Origin: Coriobacteriia bacterium
GTDB taxonomy: Bacteria; Actinomycetota; Coriobacteriia; Coriobacteriales; QAMH01
Direction: 5' to 3'
Assembly (NCBI GenBank): GCA_003149935.1
Contig: QAMH01000005.1
Span: forward strand, 95,204 to 159,203
DNA length: 64,000 bases
Part shown: in pieces, positions 51,110-59,926 of the stretch
Layout of the letters: each line of letters opens with the position of its first letter
How positions within the stretch are numbered: the first letter of the stretch is position 1
The notes under the pieces: generated by a model
Database searches by the model: none
What the model saw: only the letters and a program-made list of their open reading frames with translations
Told to the model about the DNA's origin: nothing
Position numbers and translations under genes: made by a program

Positions 51110-54100
51110 TCACTTCTTATCATGCATTGAGCCGAAGGCTTTGCGGCGCAGCGCTGCTAGCAGGCCGAATGCCGCGCCCCCAATCAATCCGCATGCTGCG
51201 AGCATCCATATGGTCGAGTCGCCCGTCTTTAACGAGGGACCGAATGGAGTGAGCGTCAACTCGTCTGGCGGCGATGCCTCTTCGGGCGGTGTCTCGGGTT
51301 TAGAAGGCTTCACGTGCACGGTCTGATCCTCGTCATGGAGATCGGCATGCTCGGCCATGAGCACATCGTTGGCAAAGAGCTTCTCGAATACGACGAGCTT
51401 TGTGCCATCGCCCAGGAGCGTGGCATCTATCTCGAAGGGGACGGTGACGTTTCCATGGGAGCTATCTGGCGTGAATGCGATATGCGCGGTTATGGGCCTC
51501 CCGAAGGCATCGAGTGCGGGTCTTCCTTCGAGAGTGCCATCGTCAATCATGAGTGCGCCATCGATTTCGTACTCTTCGTTTGGGATGAGGCCGGCATAGG
51601 ATACGTTGTCGATAACGGTCGCCATGCAATCCCCGGTGATTTCCTTATCACCATCGCTCATATCGGATGCGTATGTTTTGATAGAAGGCGGCGTAACGCG
51701 TACCGTCTGAGCGGTGTTCTCGTAGTCTGCGTGAGTCGCGAGAAGTCTCCCGTTGCGGTAGAGCTCCTCGAAGATGACGATTTCTCGCTCGGCATCGACA
51801 TTTGAGGCATCGAAGGAGAAGCTGACATCAACGGTTCCAGCCGCCTCTTCGGGAACGAAGCTGCATGTTGCCCGCGCAGGTTCGTCCTGTGCGGTAAGCA
51901 GTGGCGCTTTTGCCTCCTTGTTCATGAGCGTTCCCACGAATTCATAAGTGACGCCAGGCCGTAGGCCCTCGTATGACACCGCATCGAATATCCGTGTTCT
52001 CTCATGGGCTGCGATGAGCTTGCCACCATCGAGCGGATCGCTCGCATAGGTATTGATGGCAGCTGGCGCGAGGCGTACCGTCTGCCTTTCGTCTTCGATG
52101 TCCTCGTGAACGGCGATTTCCTCACCGCTGCGAAGAAGCTTCTCGAAGATGACAAGCTCGCTTCCGACTTCGAGCATGCTCGTGTCGAGGGAAAACGACA
52201 GCGTGACGGTTCCATCGGCATGCTCCGCGACAAAATCCGCTTGCGATGTTACGGGCCTGCCGTCTTCACCGATGAGGGGTCTTCCGTCTGCCTTGTTCAC
52301 GACCGTTCCGACAAGCGTGTAGTTGCAGCGAGGAGCCAGGCCTTCATAGCTCACGGTATCAATGATGGTCGTGTCGATATCGCGTACGACGGTCTTGGCT
52401 CCGTCTTCCGACGCTGCCGTTGTTATAATGCGCGGTTTGGCGACCGTGACCGTCTGTTGGGCATTTGCAAGATCTTCATGTGCGGCGATTTTGACGCCGT
52501 CGCGGTAAAGCTCCTCGAAGACGACGAGTTCCGTCCCCTCATCCACGACGGTTGTGTCGAGCGTGAAGGAAAGCTCCACGAGACCCGATGGGGCATCCGG
52601 CGTGAATTCGAGGCTGCTCCTTACGGGGTCGCCCCTGCGGTCGGTCAGGACCTTGCCCGTTGCCTTGCTCATGAAGCAGCCACGGAGCTCATAGGTTTGT
52701 CCTGCCTTGAGGTTGTGATACGAGACTGCGTCAACGAGGGGGACATCTCTATCGCGCATAAGCTGCTTTGACATGCCATCCGAGCTTGCCGCCGTCTGGA
52801 TGTACGGCGGCTCCACGACTATCGTCTGTTCGACGCTTGCAAGGTCAACATGACTTGCGAGGTGTCGCCCGTCGCGGTAAAGCTCCTCGAAGACGACGAA
52901 TGCCGTTGACGCCTGGATGTTCGTGGCATCGAATTCGATCACCACGTCCGTGCTCCCTTCGCGCTCCAGAGGTGTGAAGACGTGCGTTGCGGTGACGGGT
53001 AGCCCGAACGGATCGAGTGCAGGACGTCCACTCTTCTTGTCGACGAGCGTTGCCTCGAGCGAATATTCGTATCCTGGCGTCAGCCCACTGTAGGAAACGG
53101 TGTCGATGATGCTCGTGGCGATATCGCTCGCAACGCTCGAATCGCCATCTTGCGGATCATGCGCGTGCGTTTGGAGGGATGGCGGAAAGATGCTCACCGT
53201 CTGGCTGATGGAATCGAGATCCTCGTGCGTTGCGACGATGGTGCCGTCGCTCACCAGCTTCTCGAAGATGACGAGCTTCGCGCCCGGTTCCAGCTCGGAT
53301 GCGTCAAGGGCATATGCAATGTCGATTGACCCCGATGAGGCTTCGGGAACGAACGCGACTGTCGAGGTAACCGTGCTGCCAGACGATTCGAAGGGCAGGC
53401 CACTTGCGCTATCCACGACCGTGCCGGTGAGCTCGTAGCTCGCGCCCGCTATGAGGCCCGTGTACGAGACGTGGTCGATGATGGTCGCATCGACATCACC
53501 CACGATGAGCGAGTCGCCATCCATTCCGTCGGCTGCGTGCGTCTCGATTGCCGGCTGCACGACAGTCACGGTTTGGGAGCTATCGTCGACATCCTCATGC
53601 GCCGTGAGAAGACGATTGCCCTCGAGAAGACGTTCGCAGACGACGAGCTGCCTGCCGTTTTTCAGGCCCATCGTATTGAGCGTGAACTTGACCTCAACGG
53701 TTCCCGTACCTGCTGATGCGGTGAACGTGTGCGAGGAGGTAATCGCGTTGCCATGAGGGTCGCGAAGCACCTCACCCGTCGCCGCGTCGGCAAGGTAGCC
53801 CTCGAGCGTGTAAGTCCGTCCGGCAACGAGGCCGCTGTATGACACGGCATCGAGGATGACGGCATTCGCGTCCCAGCTCACGAGCTTGTCGCCGTCGCGT
53901 GCGTCATGTGCGCTCGTTGCCAGCGTGGGGGTGGTGTTGCCGACAGTTCCCAGATCTATTGTGGTGGATTGCGCAGCGTGGGCAAACGCCTCGAACTGAA
54001 CGAGTGCCTTGCCCTCGTTTGCCCGTACGGGCAGCTCTTCGAAGACGTAGTGACAGGTCGTGCTATCGGGAAAGGCCCCGACTGAGTCATTCGCCGCAGT

Positions 54101-55879
54101 CATGTTTCCGTCTGTCGTCATCCCAAACCATGTGCCAGCTTCGGAGTCGAGCAGCGCTTCGTTCACAACGTAACTTCCATCTGCCCCAATCTCCACGGCC
54201 GCATCATTGGCGTTGGTGCGTGTTGTATGGCGTCGATATGCGGCGCTCGAGTCGAATCTTCCGTTCGCGTCGGTGACGACGACATGTCGTTCGATGGTCG
54301 ACCCATCCGCGGCAATGCGCGACACGAGGAACGGAATGCCGCCCATGGGCCTCTGCGTGTCCAGGTCGCGCTTGGTAAAGCAAAGGTCCTGGCGTACGGG
54401 GTTCTCGTTGACGATGACGCCGCCATTGCCAAGCGGGCCGCTCGACACGTCATGCGCGCCCGTGCCATGAGCGGTGATGGTGATGACGATGGGCTCGTTA
54501 TCTACGGGGACTTCGTAGGAGGCGGGGGCCTTCAGCTCGCGAATCGCATAGGTGCCAATTGGGAACAGCGGTTCGTTTGTGATCGGATCGCGATACAGCG
54601 CGTCTCCGCTGACAAAGGCATGTGCAAGGTCGCCGCGCAGATCGACCCTGCCCGCGTCATCGGTCCTGAAGTTCCATCTACGGGTTGCATTGCCCCCTAT
54701 CTCTCCCGTGAGGTTCGGGAAGTAACGCACTTCAAAGAGCGCGTCGGCAAGCGTGCCGTCTCCTGAGGGCGTCGAACTCTGTGTGATCAAGTCGTGTTTC
54801 TGGATGATGACGTCAACATCTTCGGTTTGGGGCTCGTTCGTGACATCGTTTTGGTCGACATCGCCCGCGCCGTTTGACGTATCGTGAAGCCAGCTCACCT
54901 CTCCGGGATTAACCCAGCAGCTGTAAATGGTCGGGTCGTAGGCGTAACCCGTGCCCTCGACGGAGGATTCAATCTCGCGTATGAAGTAGGTGCTTGAATA
55001 GAGCCCACCGACCTCTGCATAACCAGACTCGTCGAGTACGAGGGTCTTGCCCGTATCGCCCTCGGGACCACAGGTGTTAGTAACATAAACGCCGTATGTT
55101 ATGCCCTCCATGGAGTACAGGGGGTTGTCGTTTGTTATATCGGGATTCATCGACCGCTTGTTCATTTTGATCATGCCGACGGTTTTGTAGTGTGAGCTTG
55201 CGGCTATGGTCTGCTTGCTTCCCCCATCGATCATATAGGCTTCGAAGTCGGCGGGTACCTCGCCTATGCGCGCCATGACGAGACGTCCAAGGGCGTTGGG
55301 GTTGATGAGGCTGCCGTTGTTCAGGTCAAATCCCGTGATGTTCCAGGTAAGCCAGTTGCGGAAGTTCTCGCCAGCGCCGTAGGTGGCTTCGTGGGCGCTC
55401 GAGCTGTACGTGTCGGATAGAAGAATGTGCGAGGCAAGGTAGTAATCCTCGGCACCCATGGGATCGCCGTTCCAGTTTGTCGCTGGCCACATGCTCGCAT
55501 CGAAACCCGGCCCACCGAAGGCGAACCATAGGTCGGCTATGAGTTCATAATCCCTTCCACTCACGCAATGGATGCCGCTCTTCTCGTAGCTTCCCTCGCT
55601 GGGCGAGTTCTTTGCGGGCTCGATGCAATATGCCAGCGTCTCGCCCTCGCCGTCGTTCGCGTGGAAGATATGCGCATTCCACGCGCCGTCTGAGTAATGG
55701 ATATTGCCCTCTTTCCATAAACTGACGGTCTGCCCCGATGCCAAGGCTGGTCGTGTGGCGGCTACGCCAATGTAGGGTAAGGTCATTGTGCATATGAGCA
55801 GCAAGCTCAGCATGACGACATGCATCTTATGCAACGCGCGTGCTGTACCTGGTGCTGCGTGGCGAAAGCTCTGTGGCAT
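51110..55879 (-). CDS. Giant VaFE/SpaA-repeat surface-anchored protein
   Basis: The start at 55879 is chosen because GAAGGAGAGG lies just upstream; the ATG at 55900 is weaker. The 1589-residue product has a signal peptide (to about 48), an N-terminal domain (about 50-230) with Cys85 in AYCIEP resembling thioester-type adhesin domains, three SpaA/Cna_B-like domains (about 237-350, 355-495, 498-645) and seven tandem VaFE repeats of about 125 residues (650-1522), each with IDTVSY-GL near the start and VFEELYRDG-type text near the end. A Pro/Glu-rich spacer leads to SLKTGDS (about 1549), a variant of the LPXTG sorting signal, a membrane helix and a basic tail. Likely covalently anchored by a sortase as an adhesin or pilus-like tip. 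Confidence 0.9.
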   Translation of the reverse strand: MPQSFRHAAPGTARALHKMHVVMLSLLLICTMTLPYIGVAATRPALASGQTVSLWKEGNIHYSDGAWNAHIFHANDGEGETLAYCIEPAKNSPSEGSYEKSGIHCVSGRDYELIADLWFAFGGPGFDASMWPATNWNGDPMGAEDYYLASHILLSDTYSSSAHEATYGAGENFRNWLTWNITGFDLNNGSLINPNALGRLVMARIGEVPADFEAYMIDGGSKQTIAASSHYKTVGMIKMNKRSMNPDITNDNPLYSMEGITYGVYVTNTCGPEGDTGKTLVLDESGYAEVGGLYSSTYFIREIESSVEGTGYAYDPTIYSCWVNPGEVSWLHDTSNGAGDVDQNDVTNEPQTEDVDVIIQKHDLITQSSTPSGDGTLADALFEVRYFPNLTGEIGGNATRRWNFRTDDAGRVDLRGDLAHAFVSGDALYRDPITNEPLFPIGTYAIRELKAPASYEVPVDNEPIVITITAHGTGAHDVSSGPLGNGGVIVNENPVRQDLCFTKRDLDTQRPMGGIPFLVSRIAADGSTIERHVVVTDANGRFDSSAAYRRHTTRTNANDAAVEIGADGSYVVNEALLDSEAGTWFGMTTDGNMTAANDSVGAFPDSTTCHYVFEELPVRANEGKALVQFEAFAHAAQSTTIDLGTVGNTTPTLATSAHDARDGDKLVSWDANAVILDAVSYSGLVAGRTYTLEGYLADAATGEVLRDPHGNAITSSHTFTASAGTGTVEVKFTLNTMGLKNGRQLVVCERLLEGNRLLTAHEDVDDSSQTVTVVQPAIETHAADGMDGDSLIVGDVDATIIDHVSYTGLIAGASYELTGTVVDSASGLPFESSGSTVTSTVAFVPEASSGSIDIAYALDASELEPGAKLVIFEKLVSDGTIVATHEDLDSISQTVSIFPPSLQTHAHDPQDGDSSVASDIATSIIDTVSYSGLTPGYEYSLEATLVDKKSGRPALDPFGLPVTATHVFTPLEREGSTDVVIEFDATNIQASTAFVVFEELYRDGRHLASHVDLASVEQTIVVEPPYIQTAASSDGMSKQLMRDRDVPLVDAVSYHNLKAGQTYELRGCFMSKATGKVLTDRRGDPVRSSLEFTPDAPSGLVELSFTLDTTVVDEGTELVVFEELYRDGVKIAAHEDLANAQQTVTVAKPRIITTAASEDGAKTVVRDIDTTIIDTVSYEGLAPRCNYTLVGTVVNKADGRPLIGEDGRPVTSQADFVAEHADGTVTLSFSLDTSMLEVGSELVIFEKLLRSGEEIAVHEDIEDERQTVRLAPAAINTYASDPLDGGKLIAAHERTRIFDAVSYEGLRPGVTYEFVGTLMNKEAKAPLLTAQDEPARATCSFVPEEAAGTVDVSFSFDASNVDAEREIVIFEELYRNGRLLATHADYENTAQTVRVTPPSIKTYASDMSDGDKEITGDCMATVIDNVSYAGLIPNEEYEIDGALMIDDGTLEGRPALDAFGRPITAHIAFTPDSSHGNVTVPFEIDATLLGDGTKLVVFEKLFANDVLMAEHADLHDEDQTVHVKPSKPETPPEEASPPDELTLTPFGPSLKTGDSTIWMLAACGLIGGAAFGLLAALRRKAFGSMHDKK

Positions 55880-56178
55880 GGCCTCTCCTTCGTTTTCCAC
55901 CCGATAGTCCAGGTGGTCGCTTCGATTGGAGCCGCCATGCTATGCCTTTGCGCACCGAGCGAACCACCCCGACAATCTGAACGAATCCAGAGCAAAGCAG
56001 GAGCAAATTCGGACAGAAAGGCGAGTGTTTTCGGACTCTCCCTGTTCAGAGCCAGCATGTGTGCGTCTTGCTTCTGGCCATCGACAGTTCCCGTCTCTGG
56101 CTGCTCCGTGCTTTGTCGGAGAGCTGCGCTATACTTTGCTGAGCACAATGATGGCCGGGTGTCACGCAAGGAGAATCC
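55880..56178. other. Divergent intergenic region, no gene seen
   Basis: Separates the minus-strand VaFE gene from mobB. Open frames that cross it lack ribosome sites and continue into mobB in the wrong frame. It must hold promoters for both genes, but I cannot assign boxes with confidence. Confidence 0.5.
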
Positions 56179-56715
56179 ATGAGCGAAGTGCCTGTCATAA
56201 CGATGACCGGGTGGTCAAATTCCGGAAAGACGACGTTCACCACGCGCGTCGTGGAGTTGCTCACGGGCATGGGCATCCGCGTTGGCGTCATCAAGCATCA
56301 TGGTCACAAGACGGGCGGCGTCGATGTCGAGGGCAAGGACTCCTGGAAGTATGCGCAGGCCGGTGCTAACCCCGTCATTCTTAGTGCTTCGGATCAATAC
56401 GCGATCTTCGTGAGCACACCGCAGGGCGAGCCATCGCGCGAGGAGCTCGTCGCCAAGATCGCCGATGACGTTGACCTGGTGATCGTCGAGGGGTTCCGCG
56501 CCGAGGCCGATGGTGCCGTCGAGGTCTATCGCAACGCCGCGGGACATCCAGACCCCAAGCTTGCCCCTGAGGAGCGCATTGCGCTCGTTACCGATAACGC
56601 CGCTCTTGCCGATCAGGTGCGTGCCGAGGGAAAGCCCGTCTTTGGCCTTGAAGACTTCGAAGCGGTCGCGCGCTATTTCCTCGAGCTTGCCGGTATCGAC
56701 GAGGGCACTCTGTAG
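56179..56715 (+). CDS. mobB: Molybdopterin-guanine dinucleotide biosynthesis protein MobB
   Basis: The ATG at 56179 follows CAAGGAG. The 178-residue product has a P-loop GWSNSGKTTF near the start, VGVIKHHGH and a VIVEGFRAE stretch that fit MobB, a GTP-binding partner of MobA in making the dinucleotide form of the cofactor. The Mo enzymes at 2915 and 8115 belong to the family that uses that form. No mobA is adjacent. The gene begins a run mobB-moaA-moaC-mog, all close together. Confidence 0.92.
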   Translation: MSEVPVITMTGWSNSGKTTFTTRVVELLTGMGIRVGVIKHHGHKTGGVDVEGKDSWKYAQAGANPVILSASDQYAIFVSTPQGEPSREELVAKIADDVDLVIVEGFRAEADGAVEVYRNAAGHPDPKLAPEERIALVTDNAALADQVRAEGKPVFGLEDFEAVARYFLELAGIDEGTL

Positions 56716-56747
56716 TATTCTGCAATGAACTTCTTCGAGGGAGCCAC

Positions 56748-57752
56748 ATGAAGGACAATTACGGGCGCAAGATTGACTACCTACGCATCTCTCTGACGGA
56801 TCGCTGCAATCTGCGCTGCATATACTGCATGCCCGAGGAGGGCGTGCCGTTTAGATCGCACGAGTCCATCCTGCGCATCGAGGAGATTGCCGATTTCACG
56901 CGTCGCGCGGCGCAGGCGGGCATTCGCAGGGTGCGCCTCACGGGTGGCGAGCCGCTCATCCGCAAAGGCGTGGTTGACCTCGTGCGCGAGATTGCCGCCA
57001 CGCCGGGAATCGAGGACATCTCGCTCACGACCAATGGCATATTGCTCCCCAAGATGGCGGCCGACTTGAAGGATGCCGGTCTCACGCGTGTCAACATATC
57101 GCTCGATACGCTCGATCCCGCACAGTTCACCTACGTGACGCGCCTCGGAAAGATCGAGGACGTGTTTGCGGGCATCGACGCAGCTCTCGAGAACGGCTTT
57201 GATCCCGTCAAGATAAACGCCGTCGCCGTTCGTAGCCTCGATCAGGACTTCTTTGGCTTTGCCAAGCTCTCGCTCGACAGGCCTTTGCATGTGCGCTTCA
57301 TCGAGTACATGCCAGTGGGGGAAAGTTCGGGCGGCACCGGTGCTGGCTGGACCGAAGAAGACATCGTTCCTGCGAGCGAGATTATCGAGCGCATCAACGA
57401 AGGTGCCATCGCGGCCGGTATTGGCCCGCTTGAACCCGTTACTGATGACGATCTTCCCTCGGGCGCTGGCCCTGCGATCTACTACAGACTCCCAGGCGCG
57501 AAGGGGACGATCGGCTTCATTAGCGCGATGTCGAACCATTTCTGCAGCTCGTGCAATCGCCTGCGACTTACGGCGGATGGCAAGATCAGGCCTTGCCTGT
57601 TCAGCGACCGGGAGATTGACGTCATGGAGGCGATTCGCTCCAATGATTCCGAGGCCGTCGACCACGCGATCGAAGAGGCGATTGGCATCAAGCCCGACGA
57701 GCATCACGAGGAGCGTGGCACCGAGCGACGCATGAGCCAAATAGGAGGCTAG
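56748..57752 (+). CDS. moaA: GTP 3',8-cyclase MoaA
   Basis: Radical SAM enzyme of 334 residues with the N-terminal cluster Cys20-x3-Cys24-x2-Cys27 in DRCNLRCIYC, LTGGEPLIRKG for SAM binding and the C-terminal cluster in HFCSSCNRLRLTADGKIRPC. It ends with the GG that MoaA needs for activity. It converts GTP to the cyclic precursor that MoaC turns into cyclic pyranopterin. The start at 56748 follows GAGGGAG. It is 33 bp after mobB and 3 bp before moaC. Confidence 0.97.
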   Translation: MKDNYGRKIDYLRISLTDRCNLRCIYCMPEEGVPFRSHESILRIEEIADFTRRAAQAGIRRVRLTGGEPLIRKGVVDLVREIAATPGIEDISLTTNGILLPKMAADLKDAGLTRVNISLDTLDPAQFTYVTRLGKIEDVFAGIDAALENGFDPVKINAVAVRSLDQDFFGFAKLSLDRPLHVRFIEYMPVGESSGGTGAGWTEEDIVPASEIIERINEGAIAAGIGPLEPVTDDDLPSGAGPAIYYRLPGAKGTIGFISAMSNHFCSSCNRLRLTADGKIRPCLFSDREIDVMEAIRSNDSEAVDHAIEEAIGIKPDEHHEERGTERRMSQIGG

Positions 57753-57755
57753 AAC

Positions 57756-58310
57756 ATGACGCAGGACAGACCAGGAGGCCTTGCGGCTGGCAATTCCGAG
57801 AACGACCTCGCACGCGATGGGCAACTCAGCCATGTCGACGAGAAGGGTGTCGTGCGCATGGTCGATGTCTCGCAGAAGGCCGATACCGAGCGCCAGGCCA
57901 TTGCCGAAGGTTGGATTTTCATGCATCCGGATACCCTTTCGATGATTACGGACGGCACGGCGGCGAAGGGCGACGTCCTCGCCTGCGCACGCGTGGCGGG
58001 TATCATGGGCTGCAAGCAGACGAGCTCGCTTATCCCCATGTGCCATCCACTCAACATCACCAAGTCCAAGTGCGAGCTTGAGCCCATCTTGGCAGGCGAA
58101 CGTGAAGACGGGCGAGTGGGCATTCACGCGACCATGACCACGGGCGTGACCGGAAAGACCGGTATCGAGATGGAGGCTCTTACCGGCGTGAGCATTGCGC
58201 TCCTTACGGTATACGATATGTGCAAGGCGGTCGATCGCGGCATGGAGATTTGCGACGTGCATCTCGTCCGCAAGGAAGGCGGACGCACGGGGTTGTGGAC
58301 GCGAGACTAG
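57756..58310 (+). CDS. moaC: Cyclic pyranopterin monophosphate synthase MoaC
   Basis: Product of 184 residues, longer than the usual 160 because of an N-terminal extension. HVDEKGVVRMVDVSQK, the GIMGCKQTSSLIPMCHPL active-site stretch and GVTGKTGIEMEALTGVSIALLTVYDMCKA are MoaC hallmarks. It completes formation of cPMP after MoaA. AGGAGG sits inside the end of moaA, so translation is coupled. Confidence 0.96.
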   Translation: MTQDRPGGLAAGNSENDLARDGQLSHVDEKGVVRMVDVSQKADTERQAIAEGWIFMHPDTLSMITDGTAAKGDVLACARVAGIMGCKQTSSLIPMCHPLNITKSKCELEPILAGEREDGRVGIHATMTTGVTGKTGIEMEALTGVSIALLTVYDMCKAVDRGMEICDVHLVRKEGGRTGLWTRD

Positions 58311-58324
58311 AGACGGGACAGGCC

Positions 58325-58798
58325 ATGAATATCAAATTCGGAATCGTTACCTGCTCATCCACGCGCAGTATCGAGGAGGATACGGCAGGAGCGCGCCTTG
58401 AGGAGCTCATTGCCGAGCAAGGATGGACGACGCTTTCGCGCGTCGTCGTGAAAGACGACGTCGACATGATTGCAGACGCCATCGTTTGCTGCTGCGATGC
58501 CGGTGCCGATGTCGTCTTGACGTGCGGAGGCAGCGGCCTTTCGCTCGCGGATGTCACGCCCGAAGCCACGCGCAAGGTGTGCGACCGCGAGGTTCCCGGC
58601 ATTGCCGAGGCGATGCGTGCCTACTCCATGACCAAGACGCACCGTGCCATGCTCAGCCGCGCAATTGCCGCGCAGCGCGGGCGTGTGCTCGTCGTTAACC
58701 TGCCTGGCTCCAAGAAGGCCGCCGAGGAGAACTGGGAAGGGGTTTTCGACCAGTTCGATCACGCAGTCTCGATGATGGCGGGCGAGGGCCATGCGTAA
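58325..58798 (+). CDS. mog: Molybdopterin adenylyltransferase (MogA/MoaB family)
   Basis: The ATG at 58325 follows ACGGGACAGG; longer in-frame openings overlap moaC. The 157-residue product has VLTCGGSGLSLADVTPEATR, the core of the MogA/MoaB fold that binds molybdopterin. It adenylates molybdopterin before metal insertion. moeA is not seen in the window. The end overlaps the next gene by 8 bp. Confidence 0.93.
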   Translation: MNIKFGIVTCSSTRSIEEDTAGARLEELIAEQGWTTLSRVVVKDDVDMIADAIVCCCDAGADVVLTCGGSGLSLADVTPEATRKVCDREVPGIAEAMRAYSMTKTHRAMLSRAIAAQRGRVLVVNLPGSKKAAEENWEGVFDQFDHAVSMMAGEGHA

Positions 58799-59186
58799 GC
58801 GAAAGCAGGATTCCGAGTACCATACCGGCAGGCTCAATATCTCGTGCCCGCCCTCGACGAAGGATGCCATCGCCACTGACGCGACTGCACATGGACAGTC
58901 CATCAGCCAGTTCATCCTCGAGCTCTATACGACGAGCAAGCAGGCTGGATCATCCGCGCATCTTGCCCGCATGGGGCTTGACCTGGTGGGCATCAAGAAG
59001 CGTCTGATCGACATCGATGCACGCCTGCGTCGCTCCCTCAAACGCAGCCATGGCATGGTAGATGCTGCCGTGCATGACGATCTCGTGCGTCTCAAGCAGC
59101 TCGAGGACGAAATCGATGCGACGTTGCGCGAGACTCTTGATGCAGTGAAGATTCTCAAGAAGCACGAGGAAAACTTCGACGCCTAA
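58791..59186 (+). CDS. Uncharacterised protein with ribbon-helix-helix-like N-terminus
   Basis: The 131-residue product overlaps mog by 8 bp, so it is translationally coupled to the cofactor operon. The first 50 residues (GRLNISCPPSTKDAIATDATAHGQSISQFILELY) resemble an Arc/MetJ or MobC-like ribbon-helix-helix; the rest is predicted as a charged coiled coil (LKQLEDEIDATLRETLDAVKILKKH). A DNA-binding regulator of the operon is a reasonable guess, not proven. A tRNA-Arg gene follows. Confidence 0.55.
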   Translation: MRKRKQDSEYHTGRLNISCPPSTKDAIATDATAHGQSISQFILELYTTSKQAGSSAHLARMGLDLVGIKKRLIDIDARLRRSLKRSHGMVDAAVHDDLVRLKQLEDEIDATLRETLDAVKILKKHEENFDA

Positions 59187-59233
59187 GCTGTCGGTTGCTT
59201 CGCGTGATTTACGCTAGAATGTGGAGCCACAGC

Positions 59234-59310
59234 GCGCCATTAGCTCAGCAGGATAGAGCATCGGACTTCTAATCCGGCGGTCGGGGGTTCGAATCCCTCA
59301 TGGCGCGCCA
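59234..59310 (+). tRNA. tRNA-Arg (TCT)
   Basis: Acceptor GCGCCAT (59234-59240) pairs with ATGGCGC (59300-59306), G discriminator, encoded CCA (59308-59310). The anticodon loop CTTCTAA gives TCT. A TAGAAT -10 box lies just upstream at about 59215. Confidence 0.96.
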
Positions 59311-59458
59311 AATTTCCCCTGCAACTGCCTTTTCTGGCCTCGAATCGTCCTTCCGCAGGTCATGGAAATTATCTGAAATGCAATATGTTCGTGACCTTGA
59401 CGTTCAGAAGTGCTATAGTACCCCCACGATGCAAGATCCCATTTCGAGGAGGATGGAA

Positions 59459-59767
59459 ATGCCTTTACCCAAGATGACTGATGAGCAGCGCGCTGCTGCA
59501 CTTGAGAAGGCCAAGGAAGCTCGCGCCAAGCGTGCAAAGCTCAAGGAGGATATCAAGTCTGGCAAGCTCACGCTCAGCAAGGTCCTCAACAGCAATGACG
59601 AGATCACCAAGAAGACCAAGGTCATTCAGATTCTCGTTTCCCTGCCCAGCGTTGGCAAGGTGACCGCCCAGAAGGCCATGGAGGAGATCGGCATCGCCGA
59701 GAACCGTCGCGTTGGCGGCTTGGGTTCTGCTCAGAAGGAGAAGCTCATCGAGCGTTTCGGCAAGTAA
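59459..59767 (+). CDS. mihF: Integration host factor, actinobacterial type (mIHF)
   Basis: The ATG at 59459 follows GAGGAGG at 6 bp; the ATG at 59453 overlaps that site. The 102-residue basic protein matches mIHF: MTDEQRAAALEKAKEARAKRAKLKEDIKSGKL and a helix-two-turn-helix VSLPSVGKVTAQKAMEEIGIAENRRVGGLG. mIHF binds and bends DNA and is essential in mycobacteria. A TATAGT -10 box lies at 59414-59419. A terminator follows. This family is restricted to actinobacteria, which supports the taxonomic call. Confidence 0.93.
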   Translation: MPLPKMTDEQRAAALEKAKEARAKRAKLKEDIKSGKLTLSKVLNSNDEITKKTKVIQILVSLPSVGKVTAQKAMEEIGIAENRRVGGLGSAQKEKLIERFGK

Positions 59768-59794
59768 TTCTGCCGTAATAAGCAAGGATGTGAC

Positions 59795-59828
59795 GGCCCG
59801 TCAGCCCCAAGCTGGCGGGCCTTCTTCT
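59795..59828 (+). terminator. Rho-independent terminator after mihF
   Basis: GGCCCGTCAGC (59795-59805) pairs with GCTGGCGGGCC (59811-59821) with one wobble, followed by TTCTTCT. Confidence 0.9.
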
Positions 59829-59926
59829 GTCCGCTTTGCACGGGCGCCGCTTGCGATATCACAGCATCTACAGATTAGCTCTAGGAGCAAGATGCTAAAC
59901 TCATGCAAGCGCATTGAAGGGGAGAT

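Noticed and set aside
55926..56369. 147-residue frame in the VaFE-mobB gap
   Set aside because: It runs into mobB in the wrong frame and has no ribosome site.
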